Source of the DNA: Anomaloglossus baeobatrachus
Lineage: Eukaryota; Chordata; Amphibia; Anura; Aromobatidae
DNA: 64,000 bases
Direction of reading: 5' to 3'
Assembly: GCF_048569485.1 (NCBI RefSeq)
Contig: NW_027442251.1
Span: 248,001 to 312,000 of the forward strand
A model generated the notes under the pieces. That model ran no database searches. It was not told the DNA's origin and was given only the letters and a program-made list of their open reading frames with translations. Positions 31,508 to 44,038 of the stretch are shown one piece after another. How positions within the stretch are numbered: the first letter of the stretch is position 1; the number at the start of each line of letters is the position of its first letter. Made by a program: the position numbers and the translations under genes.

Positions 31508-32585
31508 TTAAATTCCGCTCTCATTTGCTGGTGGTGTGGTGAAGTCTGGCCCAATCCAACCCTTGTTCATCTTGATCAGAGTCAGCCTGTCAGCATTTTC
31601 AGTTGACAGGCGGGTGCGTTTATCTGTAATGATTCCACCTGCGGCACTAAAAACATGCTCTGACAAAACGCTAGCGGCAGGGCAGGCCAGGACTTCCAAG
31701 GCGTAGAGAGCCAATTCATGCCACGTGTCCACCTTGGATACCCAATAATTGTAAGGCACAGAGGAATGTCGGAGTACAGTTGTTCGATCTGCAAGGTACT
31801 CCTTGAGCATCTGGGCAAACTTAGGATTTCTTGTGGCACTACCCCGCACCTCAGGGGCTGTGGTACGTGAGGGGCTGAGAAAACTGTCCCACATCTTAAA
31901 GACTGTTCCCCTACCTCTGGCGGATTGGACTTGTGCCTCTCTCGGCTGTACGCCTTGGTTGTCCACTGATTCCTGACCTATGCCGCTAGCGTTTTGTGAG
32001 GGGAATGCTTTGCCTACTTCCGTGACTATGGCCTTCCGGAACTGCTGCATTTTGGTTGACCTCTCCGCCTCGGGAATAAGAGACATAAAGTTCTCCTTGT
32101 AGCGTGGGTCTAACAGTGTTACCAACCAGTAATGATTGTCGGCCAAGATGTTCTTAACGCGAGGGTCACGAGACAGGCAGCTTACCATAAAGTCAGCCAT
32201 GTGCGCCAGACTCTTAACAGCCAGGACTTCAGTAGCCTGACCAACACGTTGACTGAACATGCTGTCCTCCTCCTCCTCCTCCTCCTCCTCCTCATCTACC
32301 CTGTCCTCTGGCCAGCCACGCTGAACCGAGGATATGACTGGTGTGCATGTCATATCCTCAATTTGGCCGGAGATTTGCTCCATGTCTTCATCCTCCTCCT
32401 CGTCATAGTCCTCCACTGCACGTTGTGATGAGACGAGGCTGGGCTGTGTGTTATCACCCACACCCACTACTGTTTCTTGCTGCAACTCATCGCGCTCCGC
32501 CTGCAATGCATCATGTTTGGTTTTGAGCAGAGACCGTTTTAGAAGGCAGAGTAGCGGTATGGTGACGCTAATAATGGCGTCATCT
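31508..32585 (-). pseudogene. hAT-B transposase, C-terminal part with hATC domain
   Basis: Open from 32585 to the stop at 31508. It holds DAIISVTIPLLCLLKRS, an acidic run with about ten Glu in a row, YWLVTLLDPRYKENFMSLIP and the hATC dimerisation domain: NYWVSKVDTWHELALYALEV, then CPAASVLSEHVFSAAGG with the third catalytic Glu, TDKRTRLSTENADRLTLIKM and NKGWIGPDF. The N-terminal BED finger and both catalytic Asp are missing, because the copy is truncated at 32585, where LINE sequence begins. It overlaps and closely matches 15740-16344 of the other hAT-B fragment. Confidence 0.88.
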
Positions 32586-32870
32586 TATACCTTTATGATG
32601 TTATTGTTTATTCTAAAGCAAACAAGATTTTAGGGTGTATAAAAAGGGAGATTAGATCCGGTGATCCCAACGTATTGTTAACCCTCTATAAATCACTTGT
32701 AAGGCCACATCTGGAATATGGGGTAAAGTCCTGAGCAGGTTGATAACCATTGGTTTGAGCATGGTAGGGTGTAGTGCGCATCTTCCTGCATCCGCCATAA
32801 CCTTCCCTTAGGATATACTGTGCCCTTATCAGATTGGTTGTACAAGGTTGCTTCTCTTATTGGATGGATT
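32586..32870 (+). pseudogene. LINE/gypsy chimeric piece, inverted relative to 20330-20540
   Basis: 32605-32735 is the LINE reverse transcriptase fragment KANKILGCIKREIRSG...LYKSLVRPHLEYG on the plus strand, followed by a short stretch of Ty3/gypsy integrase sequence on the minus strand (from about 32737). It is the reverse complement of the same junction seen at 20330-20540 and 37690-37900, so the LINE-gypsy junction was made once and then copied. From about 32800 no match is recognised. Confidence 0.65.
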
Positions 32871-32953
32871 TCAAGCTGCATGGATAATGTTCATTTAAAT
32901 GATGTGGATAGAAAGACTGAAGATATCTACATGTAGTCTGAAATCCATCATGA

Positions 32954-34165
32954 ATCAATACTATTTTACACAGTCATAAGCAGCCCATGGGCATTCACCT
33001 GCATTCAAACCAATAACAGCTCATAGACCAGACATTCCATCTACCACTGGACCAAAGACAGGAAGTTAAATCCACTGCCTGCGGTAACCAACTTAATCCT
33101 ATAGGCTACTCACACAACAAACCCAACAGAAAGGAAAAAAACATGGCTTCGATTATCCATCCAATGAAAACGCATAACCATTGTGAGCCATTGGACAATG
33201 CAATTGGACACTTGGTGACATGGTGCACGGCCCAATGAATCAAGTCTTTACTTCATATTCACGGTTTAAGCCCTTGGGTTCTAATGTGCCCAGAGTACAT
33301 ATCCAGAAAGATTCTCTTTCTTTGAGCTAAACACAAGTCAACAATACATTGTAAGCAGATTCTATTACCAGTCCCACACCATTTTGTGACGCATAATCAC
33401 ACAGTGATCCAATTAACATTCCAAGTCATCGAACATGTCCAAGCCATACGCAGAGGAGGCAATAGAATTAGGAAGCTCAAAGAAAGGGAATCTTTCTGGA
33501 TATATACTCTGGGCACATTGGAACCCAAAGGCTTAAACCATGAATATGAAGTACAGACTTGATTCATTGGGCCATGCATGGACATAATGGACATAATTCT
33601 AATAGGCAGGACAGGTAATAAGGAGCACAAGTTATATGCTAAAATGTGTTGTGTGACAAGACAGACACAGGAAAGGACATGATAACAGGTGTAGGGACCA
33701 ACAAGGTGAGACAAGGGGTATCAGGATAGGGTCAAGTAGGTATGAATGTAGTAATGGGGCAGGCATAGAGAATTGTATGTGAATTACAATAAATCACTAA
33801 GGAAAGGAATATGTGAGTGTGTGCCTAATGTAAACTAATATTGTACTGGCAAAATTATAGATGGAAAGGGAGAAGGGGAGGGGGGGAGAGAGGAGGCTGT
33901 AATTGACTACAAGGGTATGAGTTATGAGTGATCATAGGGATAGTGTTACATAAGTGGAAATACCTATGGAGGACCGGATGTGTAAGCGCATACCTTATAC
34001 AAACCTATAGAGTGCTGATGGGTGAGAGTGTGATGTTAGATATAAGACATCCTATAGTGAATAGTGAGCCGTAATCAAGTGCAACAGGGATATTTCACGT
34101 GACTATGGGAACCTGGAAGGTAAAGAAAGGGGAGAAAAAACTGTTAGACAAGGTAATCAGACATA
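32954..34165. mobile_element. Penelope-like 3' end in left palindrome arm
   Basis: Counterpart of about 24330-25520, inverted. 33420-33560 encodes the GIY-YIG tail on the plus strand (RRGGNRIRKLKERESFWIYT, then TLEPKGLNHEYE), itself facing an inverted partial copy around 33215-33320. The 3' non-coding part runs on the minus strand to about 34165, where the TGATCA-rich tip of a short element follows. Reverse transcriptase sequence is absent. Confidence 0.65.
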
Positions 34166-34797
34166 ATGTAACCAGTTGATCAGACATGATCACCTGGTTT
34201 GAGACCCCCTGCCTTACACTATATAGATATCATGTTCATTCCCCATCTATCTTGCTCAGGAGAGCATCTCCCTCCCCCGGCACCAAGAGCAGCTCATACT
34301 GAATTGTTACATTGACTAGTAACACTGCACACAGAAATGCACCTTAATATTCCACTGTTAACCCTTTCCTCCCAGCAGTAACACACAACTCCTCACCTTG
34401 ATATCATGGTGATTTATGGTCAGAATGACTTCAATGCGATCAGTGATTTCTATTCTAGCTCTGCTCACATAGATTTTATATCCACACTCAACTATAGGCC
34501 GTTCTTCATATTTTGGGGGCTTTTAGTCAGATATACTAGTTTGTGCCTGTATAGTATTGGTGTAGATGGGAGTGTAGGGCATGGGTTACATGGCACTGTG
34601 GTGGAATACTGATGGGAGGTATTGGTGCTGTGTTTGATGCTTCTACTGGGTATTTTCCTACAAATACTGGAACAGCTCACTGCTTAGAATGATCCTTCCC
34701 AGCTCTATAATATATTATATATACCCCACAATGCAGGCTCACACACACATTTGTCTCAAGTGTGTTGTAGGGACACAGATACAGTCTTGGTCATGTG

Positions 34798-35378
34798 ACT
34801 AAAGGCTACTTTACACACTGCGATATCGGTCCCGATATCGCTAGTGTGGGTACCCGCCCCCATCTGTTGCGCGACACGGGCAAATCGCTGCCCATGCCGC
34901 ACAACACCGACCAGACCCGTCACACATACTTACCTGCCCGGCGACATCGCTGTGTCCGGCGAACCGCCTCCTTTCTAAGGGGGCGGTCCGTGCGGCGTCA
35001 CAGCGACGTCACTGAGCGACCGCCCAATAGCAGCGGAGGGGCGGAGATGAGTGGCCGGAACATCCCGCCCACCTCCTTCCTTCCTCATAGCGGCTGGGAG
35101 GCAGGTAAGGAGAGGTTCCTCGTTTCTGCGGTGTCACACGGAGCGATGTGTGCTACCGCAGGAGCGACGAACTACATCGTTACTGCTGCAGTAACGATAA
35201 TCGAGAATGGAGACCCATGTCACCGATGAGCGATTTTGCACGTTTTTGCAACGATGCAAAATCGCTCATCGGTATCACACGCAGCAACATCGCTAATGCG
35301 GCCGGATGTGCGTCACAAATTCCGTGACCCCAACGACTCCGCATTAGCGATGTCGCAGCGTGTAAAGCCCCCTTTAGT
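34798..35378. mobile_element. Non-autonomous DNA transposon, copy in D2
   Basis: Same 581-bp palindromic-ended element as 17438-18019, ends ACTAAAGG and CCTTTAGT, with about a dozen base differences. Present at the same place in the duplicated block, so it was there before the duplication. Confidence 0.7.
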
Positions 35379-36777
35379 GGGAGTGGTGTACAGGGTCTTA
35401 GCAGTAAAGAGTATTCCATATTTCTGCCAGATACCCACAGAGATATTGAAATCTGAAAAAAGAGACTTCTGCTCATTGAAGGTAAGAACTACTCACATAG
35501 CGTTCAGCTCCACAGCAAACGAGTGCTCTAGCACTGGCATCTCAGCAGGGATATTCCCCTACTACACATGTGTGTCTAGGTCACTGTGACAGTTTACAGG
35601 ACATAACTCAGGGCACCTAGACAGAAGGCAGAGGGACTACTTTCTATTTCTGGTGTAGAGCTTAGTACAATATATATATATTTATACTATTACATGGGAC
35701 ACATGTACCTTGTATTACCATTATTCGCTGTATATGAACCCCTTTTCTCCGGGCATTATTTGTCTATAGCATTTTTCACGAACCTGAGGCAACTGAGAAC
35801 CCTTCAGTGAAGGAATTCCACTAACCCTCACAATACCTACCAGGGGCCTCCCTGCAGTAACTCAGGTAGTTGTACCCATTCTCTTTCCGCATTCTATGTG
35901 TTCTTCTTCTTTCTTCTTTTTTTTCTTTTTTCTTCTTTTTATTTCTATCATGTAGTTCAGGGGTTTATAGATATATGTCCTGCATCTCATATTTCCTTTA
36001 GTGGTGCTTCTTACCCATTCTCATATCATTTACCCTAGTATTTCATGATCCTGAGGCGACTGAGAACCCTTTAATAAAGGAATCCTTTTTCACCTGAATT
36101 GTCAAGTGATACTTACCAGTGACTATCACGTAATGTTACAGGTAGTTCCATTTTCTTCCTCTTCTTTCTCTCCTTTCTTCTTTGTCACACGGTCCATTGT
36201 GTTATAGCCCACGTGTCATGATAACACTTGTACCATCTTTTCATTTAGATTCCACCTACAATTATTTACCGATTCCAGTTCTGGAATAGGCTTTCATCAT
36301 CTACTCACTAGAATTCTCAAGTTCATAAGGTACTGAGACATATACATGTTCACACCATTATAAAGAACAAAGTATAAACATTGAGGTTTTTCTCACACCC
36401 ATGTTCCTGTGTTCTTTGATATGATATGTGTTCATTTCCTTCACTATATAGGATTGCAAGTTTTCCATTTGTACCTTAATGGCAATGACGCTATACAATT
36501 GAACACATATCATCCTGTTATCCATATAGGTGTGTATTTACCTGCTTGACTATTTTTGGTTGTTTGATCCAGAATGTTTCTCCAGATAGGTCATGTGGAA
36601 ATTTTCTTTCCTCAGTACAAATGTTTTCACTATGGCTTTGGAAAATTTTTTTGTATGTGCATCATGGTCATTTGACCCATTGTACTCTCAAGTAGCAATA
36701 TATTGTACTGTTATGTTGTACTATGTACTAATTACGTGTTTATATGGTTTTGTAACCCTTTATGATCTTAGATAACT

Positions 36778-36822
36778 TTATCCTTGATAAAGACCTAAAA
36801 ACAAGCTCGAAACGTTGGATGA
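36778..36822 (+). other. Hammerhead-derived motif, D2 copy
   Basis: Same as 19417-19461 but with AGCTC instead of AGGTC in the second strand of stem II, so this helix has a mismatch. The core is the same degenerate TTGATAA. Confidence 0.5.
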
Positions 36823-37231
36823 ATTATCCTTTTGCACAAATAAAGAATTTTCAGCATTCTAAGAGTTCTTTTCTTACGTTATTGATCACTATAGTGTGCC
36901 AGAGCTATTTCTATTGAATTGACTCTTATTTTTTCTGAGCACCTGCTATATACACAGTGAGCCAGACATATTCAATTTTCATTCAGAAGGCAGAGGGAAG
37001 CCTTAGCAGCTGAGCCTATATCTTGGCTTGTGAGCATTAGAACAGGCCGGCGATTACAGGGTAACATGAAAAATGTCCAGCTTGCATTATGACTAGAACA
37101 TGACAATATCCTTTTAAGTACTAACCTATGATGCGTTCCTAAGCAGTTGATGTTATATGTTCTACATTTCATTTTCTGCATACTTTCCAAGTAGTAGAAT
37201 TTGCTTTGATATAGGCAACTGGATTTTCACA

Positions 37232-37483
37232 ATGAAAAGGCAAAGGATAACGCCCGAAAAAGACGCCATACATTATGTCAGTGCCATCACTGACAAACCT
37301 GGATTGACCATGAAATACATCAATCCCCTTAAAGGTGAGTTAAAACAAGTTTTAACTAAATTGCCTTAATATTGTCATGCATTAGAATGACTGTCTTAGG
37401 TAATGATAAATATTTTCTACAGGAAGAGGAGTGTTTGCTGAAACTGAAATCGAAAAAGGGAGTTTTGTTGCAGAATATCGAGG
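37232..37483 (+). pseudogene. SET-domain fragment, D2 copy
   Basis: Two-exon SET fragment identical in layout to 19871-20122: exon 1 37232-37334, intron 37335-37422 with GTGAGT and CTACAG borders, exon 2 from 37423 up to the junction with integrase sequence at EYRGEL. It lies 28 bp beyond the end of the palindrome arm, so it is in the spacer and not in the inverted copy. Confidence 0.65.
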
Positions 37484-37735
37484 TGAGCTCACGTATGCAC
37501 TTACGATGGTAGACAACTACTCGAGATTTATGGTTGTGGTACAAGTCAAAGATCTAATGGCCCATACTGCAGCGAAGGTCTTCCAAGCACACTTATGCAG
37601 ACCTCATGGCTACTCAGAGAGAGTCCTCACAGATCAAGGCACTGCCTTTGAAGCGGAAATCTTCAAGGACTTCTGCAGCTTTTACCGATGCAGGAAGATG
37701 CGTACTACACCCTACCATGCTCAAACCAATGGTTA
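37484..37735 (+). mobile_element. Ty3/gypsy integrase core fragment, D2 copy (fossil)
   Basis: Same fragment as 20123-20374 (YALTMVDNYSRFMVVV through TTPYHAQTNG), with the same SET and LINE junctions. Confidence 0.8.
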
Positions 37736-37736
37736 T

Positions 37737-37867
37737 CAACCTGCTCAGGACTTTACCCCATATTCCAGATGTGGCCTTACAAGTGATTTATAGAGGGGTA
37801 ACAATACGTTGGGATCATCGGATCTAATCTCCCTTTTTATACACCCTAAAATCTTGTTTGCGTTAGA
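37737..37867 (-). pseudogene. LINE reverse transcriptase fragment, D2 copy
   Basis: Same minus-strand fragment as 20376-20506 (ANKILGCIKREIRSDD, LYKSLVRPHLEYG), joined in one open frame to gypsy RT sequence upstream. Confidence 0.65.
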
Positions 37868-38615
37868 ATAAACAATAACATCATAAAGGTATAGCAGTAC
37901 CGTTTCAAAGTTTCGGTGTCCCAAGCAGCATTCCATCAGCCTCTGGAAGGTTCCTGGCAAATTGCACAGCTCGAAGGGCATGCTTTTGAACTCGCAGAGA
38001 CCCATCGGGGTGGCAAAGGCGGTCTTCTCCCGGTCTGCCTCAGCAACGGACACTTGCCAATAGTGACTAGTGAGATCAAGGGTAGAAAAATAATTTGCAG
38101 TTGTCAATGCAGCTAGCTATTCCTCAATACAGGGGAGTGGTGCTGTCCTTCTTCTTTAACAGGACCAACGGAGCTGCCCAGAGGCTACAACTGTCACGGA
38201 TAACCCCAGCCTCCTTCATGTTGCTCAACATGTCCTTGGTACACTGGTAATGTGCAGGTAGATTTGGCTTATATCTCTCTTTGATGGGTGGGTGTGCACT
38301 TGTGGGGATGTAGTGTTTGACCCCTTTTATTTTTCAAAAGTCTAGCGGATGTTTGCTGAAGACTTGCTCGTATTCTTGCACTAGCCTGTAGACCCCCTTC
38401 TTGTGATGTGAAGGTGTGGAGTCAGTGCCTACGTGTAATTCCTTACACCACTCCTCTGGCTGACTTGGTGAGCTGTCACTGAATGGGTGGGCTGAAGCAA
38501 TGGTGGATGCTGCTGTTTGGATAGCATGTGTATCTACTGAGAACAGCTTATCAATGGTGGCAAATCGGAGCAGCTTAATCTTTTGCTCTCCGCAGTTCAA
38601 CACTCTCATGGGCAC
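37868..38615 (-). mobile_element. Ty3/gypsy pol fragment, D2 copy (fossil)
   Basis: Same as 20507-21254: pre-RT region and start of RT on the minus strand. Small base differences only. Confidence 0.8.
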
Positions 38616-39367
38616 TCTTCCCTTCCATATTAATGAATAAAACTATGATGTAAATAGCATATAGATACCCCACAAATGCAGATAAAAGTAGGTTATGGGA
38701 AAAGGGGGAAGAGAGAAACAGGAAAATAGTGGAATAAAGTATACCTTCCAGGTGGGAGAGGAAATGGCAGCACAGCCAGTGGAGGTGAAGCAAGGGGAGC
38801 CTGCAACTAAAGAGTTGAGAGCGTTATCACATGGTGACTGAGCCTGATTGTAACGGGAGCATAGAGGTGCCGATCCTGTCTTACCTGCGTTGGTGTAGAA
38901 GTGGGTGTCCTGTGGTGGAGTCAGCTATGTGCAGTGGTGGCCGTGGGTTCTTTTATGTGCGACCGTAGTAATAGCTGTGCCCACTTCCTGTATGGGAGTG
39001 GAATGCAGTGAGGCTAATGGAACGCACGCCTGCGCATTTGTGTTTAACGTCGCGCATGTGCAGAACGGAGAAAAGGCTGCGCTCACTTCCTAATGAAAGG
39101 GAGTGAGACGCAGCTGGGAAGGGAAGGGAAAAGATTAGGGTTTGGGGATGATGAAAGGGCTTTCTACGGGCAAGGATGGCAAAGGGTGGCAGTGACGGAA
39201 AGTCAGGCAGATGGTCCTGTCCTGTCCTGTCCGTCCGTCTTTTTGTATCATGAATTGGAAAGACTGCAAGGGGGAGGGGAGGTGCTTGTGCCCAAAAGGA
39301 GGAGTTATTCAGATTCATTGCAGTGGGCGGCGGCTGCAAAAAGCACCATTCTCCTTGTTTTTGCTCT
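38616..39367. other. Copy of the U2 5' flank without U2
   Basis: Matches 21255-22003, including the (CCTGT)n run and the G-rich patch; a few bases differ (TGCCCAAAAGGAGG near 39289 in place of GGAGGAGGAGG). The U2 gene itself is absent because the sequence folds back at 39368. No protein gene seen. Confidence 0.6.
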
Positions 39368-39749
39368 GCAAATTCTACTACTTGGAAAGTATGCAGAAAA
39401 TGAAATGTAGAACATATAACATCAACTGCTTAGGAACGCATCATAGGTTAGTACTTAAAAGGATATTGTCATGTTCTAGTCATAATGCAAGCTGGACATT
39501 TTTCATGTTACCCTGTAATCGCCGGCCTGTTCTAATGCTCACAAGCCAAGATATAGGCTCAGCTGCTAAGGCTTCCCTCTGCCTTCTGAATGAAAATTGA
39601 ATATGTCTGGCTCACTGTGTATATAGCAGGTGGTCAGAAAAAATAAGAGTCAATTCAATAGAAATAGCTCTGGCACACTATAGTGATCAATAACGTAAGA
39701 AAAGAACTCTTAGAATGCTGAAAATTCTTTATTTGTGCAAAAGGATAAT

Positions 39750-39794
39750 TCATCCAACGTTTCGAGCTTGTTTTTAGGTCTTTATCAAGGATAA
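39750..39794 (-). other. Hammerhead-derived motif, inverted arm copy
   Basis: Reverse complement of 36778-36822 including the AGCTC change, which shows that this arm was copied from D2, not D1. Confidence 0.5.
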
Positions 39795-41193
39795 AGTTAT
39801 CTAAGATCATAAAGGGTTACAAAACCATATAAACACGTAATTAGTACATAGTACAACATAACAGTACAATATATTGCTACTTGAGAGTACAATGGGTCAA
39901 ATGACCATGATGCACATACAAAAAAATTTTCCAAAGCCATAGTGAAAACATTTGTACTGAGGAAAGAAAATTTCCACATGACCTATCTGGAGAAACATTC
40001 TGGATCAAACAGCCAAAAATAGTCAAGCAGGTAAATACACACCTATATGGATAACAGGATGATATGTGTTCAATTGTATAGCGTCATTGCCATTAAGGTA
40101 CAAATGGAAAACTTGCAATCCTATATAGTGAAGGAAATGAACACATATCATATCAAAGAACACAGGAACATGGGTGTGAGAAAAACCTCAATGTTTATAC
40201 TTTGTTCTTTATAATGGTGTGAACATGTATATGTCTCAGTACCTTATGAACTTGAGAATTCTAGTGAGTAGATGATGAAAGCCTATTCCAGAACTGGAAT
40301 CGGTAAATAATTGTAGGTGGAATCTAAATGAAAAGATGGTACAAGTGTTATCATGACACGTGGGCTATAACACAATGGACCGTGTGACAAAGAAGAAAGG
40401 AGAGAAAGAAGAGGAAGAAAATGGAACTACCTGTAACATTACGTGATAGTCACTGGTAAGTATCACTTGACAATTCAGGTGAAAAAGGATTCCTTTATTA
40501 AAGGGTTCTCAGTCGCCTCAGGATCATGAAATACTAGGGTAAATGATATGAGAATGGGTAAGAAGCACCACTAAAGGAAATATGAGATGCAGGACATATA
40601 TCTATAAACCCCTGAACTACATGATAGAAATAAAAAGAAGAAAAAAGAAAAAAAAGAAGAAAGAAGAAGAACACATAGAATGCGGAAAGAGAATGGGTAC
40701 AACTACCTGAGTTACTGCAGGGAGGCCCCTGGTAGGTATTGTGAGGGTTAGTGGAATTCCTTCACTGAAGGGTTCTCAGTTGCCTCAGGTTCGTGAAAAA
40801 TGCTATAGACAAATAATGCCCGGAGAAAAGGGGTTCATATACAGCGAATAATGGTAATACAAGGTACATGTGTCCCATGTAATAGTATAAATATATATAT
40901 ATTGTACTAAGCTCTACACCAGAAATAGAAAGTAGTCCCTCTGCCTTCTGTCTAGGTGCCCTGAGTTATGTCCTGTAAACTGTCACAGTGACCTAGACAC
41001 ACATGTGTAGTAGGGGAATATCCCTGCTGAGATGCCAGTGCTAGAGCACTCGTTTGCTGTGGAGCTGAACGCTATGTGAGTAGTTCTTACCTTCAATGAG
41101 CAGAAGTCTCTTTTTTCAGATTTCAATATCTCTGTGGGTATCTGGCAGAAATATGGAATACTCTTTACTGCTAAGACCCTGTACACCACTCCC

Positions 41194-41774
41194 ACTAAAG
41201 GGGGCTTTACACGCTGCGACATCGCTAATGCGGAGTCGTTGGGGTCACGGAATTTGTGACGCACATCCGGCCGCATTAGCGATGTTGCTGCGTGTGATAC
41301 CGATGAGCGATTTTGCATCGTTGCAAAAACGTGCAAAATCGCTCATCGGTGACATGGGTCTCCATTCTCGATTATCGTTACTGCAGCAGTAACGATGTAG
41401 TTCGTCGCTCCTGCGGTAGCACACATCGCTCCGTGTGACACCGCAGAAACGAGGAACCTCTCCTTACCTGCCTCCCAGCCGCTATGAGGAAGGAAGGAGG
41501 TGGGCGGGATGTTCCGGCCACTCATCTCCGCCCCTCCGCTGCTATTGGGCGGTCGCTCAGTGACGTCGCTGTGACGCCGCACGGACCGCCCCCTTAGAAA
41601 GGAGGCGGTTCGCCGGACACAGCGACGTCGCCGGGCAGGTAAGTATGTGTGACGGGTCTGGTCGGTGTTGTGCGGCATGGGCAGCGATTTGCCCGTGTCG
41701 CGCAACAGATGGGGGCGGGTACCCACACTAGCGATATCGGGACCGATATCGCAGTGTGTAAAGTAGCCTTTAGT
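41194..41774. mobile_element. Non-autonomous DNA transposon, copy in right arm
   Basis: Reverse complement of 34798-35378, 581 bp, ends ACTAAAGG and CCTTTAGT. Shares the D2-specific base differences. Confidence 0.7.
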
Positions 41775-42406
41775 CACATGACCAAGACTGTATCTGTGTC
41801 CCTACAACACACTTGAGACAAATGTGTGTGTGAGCCTGCATTGTGGGGTATATATAATATATTATAGAGCTGGGAAGGATCATTCTAAGCAGTGAGCTGT
41901 TCCAGTATTTGTAGGAAAATACCCAGTAGAAGCATCAAACACAGCACCAATACCTCCCATCAGTATTCCACCACAGTGCCATGTAACCCATGCCCTACAC
42001 TCCCATCTACACCAATACTATACAGGCACAAACTAGTATATCTGACTAAAAGCCCCCAAAATATGAAGAACGGCCTATAGTTGAGTGTGGATATAAAATC
42101 TATGTGAGCAGAGCTAGAATAGAAATCACTGATCGCATTGAAGTCATTCTGACCATAAATCACCATGATATCAAGGTGAGGAGTTGTGTGTTACTGCTGG
42201 GAGGAAAGGGTTAACAGTGGAATATTAAGGTGCATTTCTGTGTGCAGTGTTACTAGTCAATGTAACAATTCAGTATGAGCTGCTCTTGGTGCCGGGGGAG
42301 GGAGATGCTCTCCTGAGCAAGATAGATGGGGAATGAACATGATATCTATATAGTGTAAGGCAGGGGGTCTCAAACCAGGTGATCATGTCTGATCAACTGG
42401 TTACAT

Positions 42407-43620
42407 TATGTCTGATTACCTTGTCTAACAGTTTTTTCTCCCCTTTCTTTACCTTCCAGGTTCCCATAGTCACGTGAAATATCCCTGTTGCACTTGATTA
42501 CGGCTCACTATTCACTATAGGATGTCTTATATCTAACATCACACTCTCACCCATCAGCACTCTATAGGTTTGTATAAGGTATGCGCTTACACATCCGGTC
42601 CTCCATAGGTATTTCCACTTATGTAACACTATCCCTATGATCACTCATAACTCATACCCTTGTAGTCAATTACAGCCTCCTCTCTCCCCCCTCCCCTTCT
42701 CCCTTTCCATCTATAATTTTGCCAGTACAATATTAGTTTACATTAGGCACACACTCACATATTCCTTTCCTTAGTGATTTATTGTAATTCACATTCACAT
42801 ACAATTCTCTATGCCTGCCCCATTACTACATTCATACCTACTTGACCCTATCCTGATACCCCTTGTCTCACCTTGTTGGTCCCTACACCTGTTATCATGT
42901 CCTTTCCTGTGTCTGTCTTGTCACACAACACATTTTAGCATATAACTTGTGCTCCTTATTACCTGTCCTGCCTATTAGAATTATGTCCATTATGTCCATG
43001 CATGGCCCAATGAATCAAGTCTGTACTTCATATTCATGGTTTAAGCCTTTGGGTTCCAATGTGCCCAGAGTATATATCCAGAAAGATTCCCTTTCTTTGA
43101 GCTTCCTAATTCTATTGCCTCCTCTGCGTATGGCTTGGACATGTTCGATGACTTGGAATCTTAATTGGATCACTGTGTGATTATGCGTCACAAAATGGTG
43201 TGGGACTGGTAATAGAATCTGCTTACAATGTATTGTTGACTTGTGTTTAGCTCAAAGAAAGAGAATCTTTCTGGATATGTACTCTGGGCATATTAGAACC
43301 CAAGGGCTTAAACCGTGAATATGAAGTAAAGACTTGATTCATTGGGCCGTGCACCATGTCACCAAGTGTCCAATTGCATTGTCCAATGGCTCACAATGGT
43401 TATGCGTTTTCATTGGATGGATAATCGAAGCCATGTTTTTTTCCTTTCTGTTGGGTTTGTTGTGTGAGTAGCCTATAGGATTAAGTTGGTTACCGCAGGC
43501 AGTGGATTTAACTTCCTGTCTTTGGTCCAGTGGTAGATGGATTGTCTGGTCTATGAGCTGTTATTGGTTTGAATGCAGGTGAATGCCCATGGGCTGCTTA
43601 TGACTGTGTAAAATAGTATT
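42407..43620. mobile_element. Penelope-like 3' end in right palindrome arm
   Basis: Inverted counterpart of 32954-34165; also collinear with 24330-25520 in the plus direction. The GIY-YIG tail is on the minus strand at about 43015-43160. Confidence 0.65.
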
Positions 43621-43706
43621 GATTCATGATGGATTTCAGACTACATGTAGATATCTTCAGTCTTTCTATCCACATCATTTAAATGAACATTATCCATGCA
43701 GCTTGA

Positions 43707-44038
43707 TGCCTTGTGGACTCGGTCTAGGGACTTTGGCTTCAACTAGAGGATCACTTGGCTACATGGCTTCAATCTAGGGGCTCCAATTCCGATTGGAGAT
43801 CATAACCGCAATCTAGGGATTTCGACTCCGGCTGCCAGGATTATGCCATATCATCATACCAGAGACTACTTAAGGAAGAAACCCAGGTTGGACAATTTTG
43901 TCACCTGGCTACAGACTTTGCAGACCTCAGCCAGCTTCCTAAATCTGGCGCTATTCTATTGTCGGTGGGTGCCCGACAAATTACACAGCTATGTAAAATT
44001 TTGGTTTATGAAACTTCAAATCCAGTGACTGATTATTA
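43707..44038. other. Junction stretch; no gene seen
   Basis: About 330 bp between the palindrome and the second segmental duplication copy. It contains an imperfect repeat of TCTAGGGACTTTGGCTTCAA / TCTAGGGGCTCCAATTCCG / TCTAGGGATTTCGACTCCGG (about 43735-43830). A 61-codon open frame at 43843 has no recognisable family. Confidence 0.5.

Larger units (their letters stand above)
29619..32585 (-). mobile_element. hAT-B DNA transposon, 3' half with terminal repeat
   Basis: The terminus TAGTGATGAGCGAG at 29619 is a hAT-type end, followed by inverted GCTCGGG/CCCGAGC motifs (AAGCTCGGGTGCTCGAAGC at 29640, CTCGGCCCGAGCACCGAGC at 29690). Inward come about 350 bp of non-coding sequence, an array of 118-bp units, 180 bp of 3' untranslated sequence and the C-terminal part of the transposase. 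It is cut at 32585. The arrangement (terminus, palindromic motifs, array, gene) is the same as in hAT-A although the sequences are unrelated. Confidence 0.85.
32871..37204. repeat. Left arm of a giant palindrome
   Basis: Reverse complement of 39368-43706 with only sporadic differences; mirrored positions sum to about 76572-76577. The spacer is 37205-39367. The inner boundary lies at GCAAA (37200-37204 read inverted; 39368-39372), which is also present in the unrearranged sequence at 22003-22007. The outer boundary is at TCAAGC near 32871. Confidence 0.95.
34197..39372. repeat. Large direct duplication D2 (partner 16624-22007)
   Basis: Same order of parts as D1, without the 213-bp hammerhead segment. 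Its left half is also the inner part of the left palindrome arm, and its right half (37205-39367) is the palindrome spacer. It ends at GCTCTGCAAA, just before the U2 promoter-proximal region that follows in D1. Confidence 0.93.
39368..43706. repeat. Right arm of a giant palindrome
   Basis: Inverted copy of 32871-37204 (4.34 kb). It starts at GCAAATTCTACTACTTGG, where GCAAA is shared by both sides of the junction. It contains inverted copies of the degenerate hammerhead (39750-39794), the palindromic DNA element (41194-41774) and the Penelope-like 3' end (42407-43620). Confidence 0.95.

Noticed and set aside
32871-43706. Palindrome as a pure assembly artefact
   Set aside because: The arms differ at scattered bases, the spacer is unique in its centre and the junction shows microhomology, all of which favour a real event. 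An artefact cannot be fully excluded without reads.
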